A stretch of 64,000 nucleotides of DNA, from contig JAUFSD010000015.1 of assembly GCA_033030425.1 (NCBI GenBank), forward strand, positions 620,001-684,000, written 5' to 3'. The notes beneath the pieces were generated by a model. It ran no database searches. It worked only from the letters and a program-made list of their open reading frames with translations, and was not told the origin of the DNA. Shown here piece by piece: positions 56,306 to 64,000 of the stretch. This DNA comes from Verpa conica. Taxonomy: Eukaryota > Ascomycota > Pezizomycetes > Pezizales > Morchellaceae. Made by a program: the position numbers and the translations under genes. Positions within the stretch are counted from its first letter, which is position 1. Each line of letters opens with the position of its first letter.

Positions 56306-58748
56306 CGTTTCGCGTTTCCTGAGGTGATTTCTCAGTTGTTGTCTTTAACTTATTGTGGATAGCCTTTAATGTAAGTTTTATAGGGAGGTAATATGCAATC
56401 TCAGACCACCTAAGAGGGAGGGCCTTAGATCATACATGTAATAAACCTAGGTATCTTAAAACGCCAACTATAGGATTCTAATTCATATTAAGTAAGTCAA
56501 AACATTCATAGTATCTATTTAGGTTTGCTACGCTAGGTTATAAACACCTTGCATGTAATTATACTCTGATTATTCTTCTCACGGACTATCACTCGGTATA
56601 AGTGGCCTTTTGAGAAACTGGCTATTAACTACATCTAGTACATGTACTTAGAGTGTTTAGTTTCTAGAATAGATTTAAGAAATAATTTACTAGTAGCTTT
56701 TTTCTGAGTGTTTTTTTGTAGCCAGGAGTTTTGTATGTTGTTGCCCGTAGGGGACGCAGGCTGGCCCATACAGAGGACGTCTCTCCAGCAGATTGGCCCG
56801 TTGAGGAGATGTCCCCCCGATATGCGCATCCCCCAACGTGCAAGAAAAACTACATGTATAGCGTCCCTCTAAGCCCCTAAAACCATCTCAATAATTCATA
56901 GGAGCCCTCTTCTGTTATAAGTATTCTACTACCTCACGTTCGAGGGATTTCCGTTAGAGATCGTTGTTTATTCATCTGCCATTCTCCTCTTTCGATGGCC
57001 TAAGTACTTTTTCCAGCAGGTCAAAAACCTGCTATATGGTCCAATAAATTTGTCGTTAATATAGCTAGAAATATTGTTGTGATGAAACATAGGAGATTTT
57101 AAGGCTCATGCTTTTGTATAGCCCTTCAAGGACAATCAACCACCTTTAGCACAGTACTGTAGGACTATTATAATAGTTGAGCGTATTTTAGGGGGACAAA
57201 AATAACCACGCATTTACGTAGCAACACCTCATGTTCGGGCTGGCTTCCAGTAGACATCCCGCAGCCACAATCGGCAGGAAAATGAGGGGTAGTATATCAA
57301 TGCTTTTGTACTATCCATCCTCAATTAGAGTGGTATCTGGTACCTAGAGGGTGTTGTGGTATGGGGTGGTCGGCTTGGTTGCTACGTGAATGCGTTCCCC
57401 TACAATAGGATAGAATACTTTCGGTCGGTTTCATAGACTTAAGTCATAGTTACGATTCCGACTATTATAAAGTAGGGTCATTAGGGCTAATCTTATCTCA
57501 ATTATAATAGATTTCAAATCTAGGGCTGGCCTAGGCTGAATATGAAGTTCTAAGGTATTTTATAGAAGCGCATGTGTTAAGGATATTATTATAAATAGAG
57601 GTTGATACTAGTATATAGGCTTTTCTCTACTTTGTATCTGTTTTGAGCCTTGGCTTGGTAATCTACTTCGGTGTAACGCATATGTTTTTGTGTGGCATGT
57701 GTTTTAATTTACTTTTATTGGAAAATTGCATTAGCTGTGAATCTAGAATATGGATTGATGGTAATAAACAAGATCAAGAAATTAAAGAACTACTTAAAAA
57801 CCCATATTTCGGGTTCCTATTAAGGCCTTCTCTCCTTACAACTCTAGCTAGTGCTCTATGACACTGAATAGAGGCTCGAGTGTATGAGAGCCGATATATA
57901 GAAATCCACCAATTCTGATATTAATATACGCGTAAGCAATAAATACTGTGATATGTCCTAGTTTATTGGCTATCGCTAGCTAGGCTGTGTAACATGTAAA
58001 GAAAGTAGTGTATATCACATTTGTTTGTAATTAACATGTGCCCAACCCGAGTGACATCCCGTGACCTCGAGTGCACACCAAGTAATAGCAAGAGCAGGCA
58101 CACCTTGTCGCCAAAAAAAACTCTCACCGGGACTGGAGCTTCCCCGTACTTGAATGCAAGGAGGTCACCTGCGGCTTCACTTTCCACTCTCGATGGAGTT
58201 GGAAATAGCCCTCGCTAACCTTAATCCCACATCAGACAAGAGGAGGAGGCGGCGATCTTGACACTTTTATCATTCCTCGCATTAGAAGTCTCCGCACCCC
58301 GCTGGTGACAGGAAACGGCGTGTAGTTAAACTTCCACCTCCTTTACCGGTGCATTGAAATTGGCCAACGTAAGGATGTGGCGCAGTCTAAATCGAGTAAG
58401 CGCCCTGTGGCTGAATCCGGACTCCGGTATCACGTTTAGCCGTGTGCTGGGATCTCTTCTGTCATCGCGGCCTCTTGACAAGATAACTGTGAGAAAGCCT
58501 TGTACCTAAGTGTCCGTCTGTCTGTGCGAGTGGCCAGGTTCTGTCATCTAATCCTCATCTCAACCTCCTGAGCTTCTTTCTTTCTCTCCTCCTCCTCCTC
58601 CTCCTCCTACTCTTCACCCTTCTTTTCATCAATCCCCTTCATTATTTATATCTTCTAGCAATATTTCTCCTATAGATCTCCCAGCACAGCTGGGAAGATC
58701 ATTCATATTATTCTTTCTTTCTTTAGCTCTCTTATCCATCTATAAGCA
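56306..58748. other. Intergenic region: PIG-H promoter, decayed DNA, sterol-transporter promoter and leader
   Basis: No gene supported. Three TACATGTA palindromes fall in the first 550 nt (56433, 56639, 56851). A 72-codon open frame at 57643-57861 has no recognisable features. From 58020 the sequence becomes GC-richer and then CT-rich, with a (CTC)n microsatellite (58586-58609), as expected for the long leader of the Lam-family gene. Confidence 0.5.
58586..58609 (+). repeat. (CTC)n microsatellite in the sterol-transporter leader
   Basis: Seven to eight CTC/TCC units about 140 nt upstream of the ATG, within a CT-rich leader. Confidence 0.8.
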
Positions 58749-61700
58749 ATGTCTACCATAACAACAGATCAACAGCCCATTCCCGCCTCATCGTCAGACT
58801 CAGCCCCCGCCACACCCACCGGGGGAGCCGCGAAACTTAACCTATTTAATCGCAAAAAGAAGTCTGCCGCAAACCTTGGGTCTTCCCCGTCAGCAAACAA
58901 TCTCGCTTCGGCCTCAGCGGGGAGTTCTCTCAAAAGCGGCCAGAGTAGTGAGAGCCTGCAGGATAGGGCTAATGCTGATTCAGGCTCGGTCGGGAGTGGA
59001 GGGAAGGGAATAAAGAATATATTTAAGCGAAAGGGAGGCAAGAGCGAAACCGGGTCCGGGAGTGGTTCTATTGGGAGTATCGAGGAAGATGGTGAGAGGG
59101 CCGACGGGAATGAGGGTGGGGAGCATAGGGAAAGGGCCAGTGAGGATGACAGCGTTTTGTCCTATGATTCGGAGACAGATGTGTAAGTGGTGCTGTTCAG
59201 CCGCCCTGCCTGCTTTCTTTTCCTTTGCCAGGGTTCACCGGTGCCGCTGGCACTCTACTAGCCTTAAGACATGTGTTCTATTCCTGCCCTGTCTTTCTTC
59301 TCCCTTTTGATATAAGCCTACCTCAATCCTCATGTTCCTTTTGCATTACCGAAAGCTTCATAGTCCACTACTACAATTATTGGGTTCTCAGTATGCAGCT
59401 CAATAACGCTAATGCTCGTCGTAGCAATTCCCTACCACGCCCCAGCACTGCTGGCAACATGATGCCTTCTACTCCTTCAAAGAAACAACCTCCCGAACCG
59501 ATACCTGGGAAACCCTTACATGCCGCTACGTTCTCACCTCAAGCTAGTAGTAATACAACAGCTGGGAACAGTCAACCCGAGAAACCTCCTCCGAAAAAGG
59601 GCGCCGCTGATATCTTCAAATCACCGTTCCGCCGTGGTACCTCTCCAACCCCCCCCGAAAAAGAAGAGCCCTCCGCCAAGAACGATGGAATGGCAAATAC
59701 TCTACCACGGGTAAACACGAACCTCCCTACTCCTAGCGAGACCCCCGAAGTCCGGCCTGCAACATCAGGAGGCGAATCCAGGAGATCTGAAGACCGAGGT
59801 CGGCGTGCGGGCCGCACTTCCGTCGGCACCTCCGATGCAAGTGAAATATCTCTCGGGCAAGAGGATACCTCTTCCAATGGGCCCCGAAATGCTCGGGCAT
59901 GGCCAGGTGGGATAATAACGAAGGATCACGCTTCAGTTGGCACCCTTGCAGATCCTTATAACCCAGATGGAACAACAGTTCAAACAACTGTCACCCCCCC
60001 AACTCCTACTGATAATATATCCCATTTCTCTCCCAAGAGTCCAGTTGGCGCGGTGGTCTCTGGAGGCCCAACAAGGACGAGAAATCGAACGAATTCATTG
60101 ACTGGTACTCCGAGCAAGCTTTCGCAAAGCATGACTGCACCTCTCACCCCTACAGGCGAGGGAAGCGGGTCACCTGGTCCAGGTGGGGCAGGAGGTTTCT
60201 TCCAGAGCATGTTTTCAGCTGCGCAAACTGCTGCGACGACAATTAGCAATAGTATCGCGAATACAAACTTGGCTAATAATGGTCCCGGGGGTCGTCCTAG
60301 AACTGCAAGCGGATTACCTGATAGGAATGATACCGACAAAGAAAATGTTCCTCAGGGAGGGACTACAGATGCAGACCGGAGGGCAGAGCCTCAAAGAAGG
60401 TTGGCGGTGGAGACATTGGGTCATGGAGAGCTTAGTTTAGGTAGCCTGGGTATACTCCCTAGTCCAAAAAAGAACGGTTTTATCGAGGGTGCAAACTCGG
60501 CAACAAAGTCTTCCAGCGCTGGTAGCAGCATGAATAATTCAGACGGCGATCAGACTATCACTGGGGCAGATAGAGGTCACAATAATGATACATATGTATC
60601 AGATCTGTACAGTGCTACCAGTGGAACATCACAAACACCATTCTCTGCTGTTAGCAATCAAGATACCAACTTTGAGAGTGCCACCAATAGCCCCATTAAC
60701 CCTGGTGTAAGGATGAGTGACCCACAGAGACCCATCAGGACACCAGTTGCAGAGGATTCTGCCTTCTATGGTGGCTCACATAGAGATAGTTTCCCTGGAA
60801 ATGGAACAATGACTCCTGAACGAAGCAGTATATTAGCTACGAATGAAATGGACGATACTTGGTTTGGTGATGGCGACAGACGACGATCAGGTAGTGTGAA
60901 GAGTGGTACCGGGATCGGGCGAAAACGTGGTTCTTCTGCTGCGTCCGGTGGGAACCTACCACCTGCACCTAAACCGACTGGGTTCGCAGTTGCGAGCAAG
61001 AAGAGGAATCGCGATTTCCATACACTGTTTAGGTCCGTTCCGGAAGACGACTACCTGATTGAAGATTACGGGTGCGCTCTACAGAAGGAGATCCTGCTCC
61101 AGGGAAGATTCTATGTTTCTGAGGGTCATATATGCTTCAACTCGAATATCTTCGGCTGGGTAAATACGTTGGTTATTAGTTTCGACGAAGTCGTAAGTGT
61201 GGAGAAGAAAAGTACGGCGATGGTGTTTCCAAATGCTATTGTGATTCAGACATTACATGCCCGCCACGTCTTTGCAAGTTTTATCTCTAGGGATAGCACG
61301 TATGATCTCATTATTGGGATCTGGAAAATTGGACACCCACAACTTGTGGCAAACCAAACCGGTGTTAGGTTAGAGGAGAACACCGGCGCCGGGGGTGATG
61401 TAGAGGATCAAAGTCAAGCTGACGGCGGAAGTGAGTACGAGGAGGATGAAGATGAGGAAGAGTATGAAGATGGTAGCGATGATGACCTTGGAGAAAGTTA
61501 TACCGATGCTGGGGATGGTCTTTTGGACAACCCAGCAAGTGGAGAAGCTGGAGCTTCTAAGTCTGTTAGCAGGAAGGTTAGTCAACAACCTATTGGAAGT
61601 AATACCGCTGGCGGTGAGGCTGTAGTTGGGGCAGTGGCGGGCGCGGAATTCCCAGGCCCGGCAACCCACCTACCGACTATGTGTATGGATGAAGCCGACC

Positions 61701-62881
61701 ATGCCCACTACGATAAACCACTTTGCGACGAGGTTATTCCAGCGCCGCTTGGGAAGGTTTATTCCCTTGCTTTCGGGCCGGGAAGTTATCCATTCATCTC
61801 ACGTTTCCTTGCAGAGGAGGAGAAGGTTCTCGACATCCAGATTCCCGAAAAGGGCGAATGGACAGACGGAGCAGGGGGGAAGAAAGTTCGGTCTTTCTCG
61901 TATATCAAACCCCTTGGTGGACCTATTGGACCAAAGCAGACAAAGTGTAATATCACTGAGACAATTGAGTTTTGTGATCTGGAAGATCATGTGAGTGTTG
62001 TAGTAGCAACACAGACTCCTGATGTACCCTCCGGGAATGTATTTGTGGTTAAGTCGAAGTATTGTCTCATGTGGGCTGAAGGGGGTCACACGAGGTTGAT
62101 CGCGAGCTGTACAGTGGAGTGGTCGGGGAAGAGTTGGTTGAAGGGTATGTTCTTCTGTTGAGAACCCAGGAAGTTTTAGTGCTAATCTTTAATAGGTCCA
62201 ATTGAGAAGGGTGCTAGTGATGGGCAAATTGCTTACAACGCCGACCTCATTAAAGCCCTGAAAGCAGAGTGTGTACCCAAAGAACCCATCAGCAAATCCT
62301 CTAAACTCAAGGGCAAAAGAAGGCGAAAGGCCATGGAAGCCAAGGGTGAAACTATTGGCCGATCTGCTGGCGGAACTGTGAAGGGACGTGAAGCCCAAGC
62401 TGCTGGGTTTTCCAGTCCTGCTGAGATGGAGAGTTGGGGTATATTTGCACCATTGAAGACATACCTTGGTCCTATTGTGGACATTATCCAGCCGCTCGTC
62501 GGCGGACATCTTAGCCTTATCATCATCTGCATTTTACTCACCATGCTCTTGGTGTCCCGGCGCGGAAACCAGAACCCTTCTCAAGATGTTATAAGAACTG
62601 GCCCAGCCGGTGGACCACGATACTGGGAGGAAGCCTGGCAGCGTGAAGAAGAAGGGCTCTGGGAATGGCTTGAAGACCGCTCAGGCCTCGGTGGAATTGG
62701 TGATATGGGTAGAAGTGGCCGGATGAACTCCTTTGAGAATGTTCTCGGGAATCGAAGAGGAGTTATTTCGGAAGGGATGAAAGAGCGGGAGGTTGAGGTG
62801 GCAATAGGGATTATGGAAGAGCGATTGGAAACGCTTAGGAAGGTGGTGGAAGGAAGGAAGGCCAAGAAGCCTGAGCATTGA
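58749..62881 (+). CDS. Lam/Ysp2-family ER-plasma membrane contact sterol transporter (GRAM-VASt-TM)
   Basis: Exons 58749-59182, 59392-62144, 62196-62881 give 1,290 aa. Lam proteins (GRAMD1/Aster in animals) sit in the ER, bind the plasma membrane by a GRAM domain and carry sterol in a StART-like VASt domain. Seen: a Ser/Pro/Thr-rich disordered N-terminus (1-680); the GRAM domain at about 684-790 (FHTLFRSVPEDDYLIEDYGC; LQGRFYVSEGHICFNSNIFG; then VISFDEVVSVEKK); an acidic linker (EYEEDEDEEEYEDGSDDD); VASt at about 900-1085, starting near VIPAPLGKVYSLAFG and completed after intron 2 by GPIEKGASDGQIAYNADLI; a single membrane segment at about 1167-1186 (LSLIIICILLTMLL); and a short lumenal/coiled tail. 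One VASt copy, so closer to single-VASt Lams than to yeast Ysp2 with two. Intron 1 (209 nt) is the longest accepted here; its boundary is set by frame and is slightly uncertain. Confidence 0.92.
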
Positions 62882-63420
62882 TACTAGTTTGTTTTTATAT
62901 ATGGTGTTTATTTTTTACATTCCTTTTGGGATATATTTCATAGTTTTTTTCTTTCTGTTTCGGGAGAGGGACCTACACATGGCGCTGGGGGTAGCTTTTT
63001 TCGTTCTGTTTTTCTCTTCTCCTTTTTACTTGTCTACGGTATTTGGTAAATTTTGAACTCGGGGATGGTATACCTTCTACCATGAGGATTAGATTACCTT
63101 ATCTTACTGGGTTCTTATTGTTTGGTACTGCTTCTGTTATAGTTTATCATATGTATGGGCTATATTGGTTTACTTATTTTCTATCATTGAAAGCTTTCTT
63201 TTTGTTTCTTGTGTTTCAGCGTGCATAGAGTAGCGGATTTATTTTTGGTCTTTCTCCAGACATCACTTTCTTTCTTTTTTTTGCTTGCGGGTAGTTTTGT
63301 AGTTTGACGTTGGGTTATATTTAAATAAAAAAAAATCAAACACGAACAGGGATATTTCTGTTATTGGTTTATGTTTATATGACTAGGCCAAGGCTAAGTA
63401 GATAGACGATGAGTATAATA
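62882..63420. other. Convergent 3' region
   Basis: No gene seen. T-rich on the + strand. A 61-codon frame (63043-63228) is hydrophobic only because the DNA is T-rich. Confidence 0.5.
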
Positions 63421-63999
63421 TTAAAACATGCACGTGCCTTTCAACCCTAACGCTTCGTCAACGGCAAAATCTGCGTTTCGTGCTCTCAGGTTTCGTTGTC
63501 TCCAGTGTTGCTTGTACTGGTTCCGTTTCCGTAGTAGCCTTTCTTCCAGCCTTTCAACTTCTATCCTCCCTCCACTTCTTCCTTCTTCCTTCTCTTGTAT
63601 TTCTCTCAACCTCATTCTTTCTCTCAACCTCTCCCTCACCCCATTCTTCTTAGGCCCCTCAAAGAAATCGGCTGCTGCCCACCTCGGCCTCTTCTGGTTT
63701 ATGAGTGGTATGTAAGAGTTCTTGCCGAGGAAATCTGCTGCTGTCCGTATGGGGGAATCAGGTATGGATTTTTTTTTGATGTGGATAATCGTGGAGCGGA
63801 GGCTCTCAGCTGTAGCGGCTTCGAAGCAAGTGTTTATTGTAATGGGCCTTTTCTCTTCATGTTCTGCGTAGACCTTGATCTCTTTGCCTGACTTATCCAT
63901 GTAGATGTAGCTGTATACGTCTTCCTCTTGATTATCTTTTTCATCATATGCTTCATAGTCTGTTCCCTCTGTTTCCTCTTCTGATTCGGAACCCGAGTC
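63421..63999 (-). CDS. Hypothetical protein, C-terminal part (5' end outside window)
   Basis: Open from the right edge to TGA/TAA-type stop at 63421-63423, about 192 codons visible. I do not recognise a family. Visible features: an acidic start at the edge (SGSESEEETEGTDYEAYDEK), a segment with ADFLGKNSYIPLINQKRPRW, and a strongly basic/charged coiled-coil-like stretch (RERLRERMRLREIQEKEE; ERLEERLLRKRNQYKQHW), ending GLKGTCMF. Two similar AADF motifs (AADFLGK and AADFFEG) about 23 residues apart are notable. The continuous frame in the acidic region upstream of the internal Met shows that the gene starts beyond the window. Confidence 0.65.
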   Translation of the reverse strand, partial: DSGSESEEETEGTDYEAYDEKDNQEEDVYSYIYMDKSGKEIKVYAEHEEKRPITINTCFEAATAESLRSTIIHIKKKSIPDSPIRTAADFLGKNSYIPLINQKRPRWAAADFFEGPKKNGVRERLRERMRLREIQEKEEGRSGGRIEVERLEERLLRKRNQYKQHWRQRNLRARNADFAVDEALGLKGTCMF

Positions 64000-64000
64000 G

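Noticed and set aside
57643..57861. 72-codon frame between PIG-H and the sterol transporter
   Set aside because: No recognisable feature, no leader or splice context.
1..64000. CRISPR array, bacterial operon or phage content
   Set aside because: Spliceosomal introns, nuclear gene families and no regularly spaced repeats; this is a fungal nuclear window.

Overview
This is a nuclear window from a filamentous ascomycete (Pezizomycotina), most likely a lineage with a repeat-rich genome such as the truffle/morel class Pezizomycetes; that placement is inference. The evidence is many 50-90 nt introns with GTATGT/GTAAGT donors and CTAAC-like branch sites, fungal families (rhodopsin-type 7TM protein, class-II P450, PDK1/Pkh kinase, Lam/Ysp2 sterol transporter, F-box/ankyrin protein), TTAGGG-type telomere-like motifs, and long gene-poor stretches full of decayed sequence. 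I joined exons by hand wherever reading frame, splice sites and protein family agreed; every joined CDS length is a multiple of three.

Layout. 1-8 kb holds housekeeping genes: the C-terminal part of a PRMT3-like arginine methyltransferase (+), the chromosomal passenger scaffold INCENP (+, 5 exons) and the Hsp90 co-chaperone CNS1 (-). 8-22.4 kb looks empty but contains two complete many-exon membrane-protein genes: a 10-exon cytochrome b561-type protein at 10.44-11.77 kb (+), whose exons are nearly all too short to show as ORFs, and a 6-exon rhodopsin-family protein at 17.0-18.4 kb (-) with a 20-nt micro-exon. The rest of that interval is decayed DNA with fold-back structures and small retro-insertions. 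22.5-27.2 kb holds a convergent pair, a P450 (+) and a peroxisomal acyl-CoA oxidase ending in a PTS1 signal (-).

27.8-29.5 kb is a 1.6-kb reading frame kept in one register but broken by five stop codons, possibly an RNase H-like relic. 29.5-33 kb is non-coding and carries a tiny retro-insertion with perfect target-site duplications. 33-36 kb holds an F-box/ankyrin protein (+) and a GPI-anchored wall protein (-) with convergent ends. 39.3-41.9 kb is the PDK1 kinase (-). 46.8-48.1 kb is an acidic disordered protein of unknown function (+). 50.8-54.4 kb is a divergent pair, a TLC-domain membrane protein (-) and the mRNA-export helicase DBP5 (+). 55.5-56.3 kb is the GPI-anchor enzyme subunit PIG-H/GPI15 (-). 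58.7-62.9 kb is an ER-plasma membrane sterol transporter of the Lam family (+), and a 5'-truncated unknown gene (-) runs off the right edge.

Functionally this is mostly unlinked housekeeping. Thematic links are membrane lipid and surface biology (PIG-H makes the anchor the GPI protein would use; Lam transporter; PDK1/Pkh, which in yeast responds to sphingoid bases; TLC protein), but I see no operon-like cluster. The most unusual items are the stop-riddled but frame-preserved 27.8-29.5 kb relic, the matching hairpin mini-insertions with 13-14 bp target-site duplications at 12.5 and 31.3 kb, the extreme fragmentation of the b561 gene (4 coding nt in exon 1), and a strong excess of the palindrome TACATGTA between genes.
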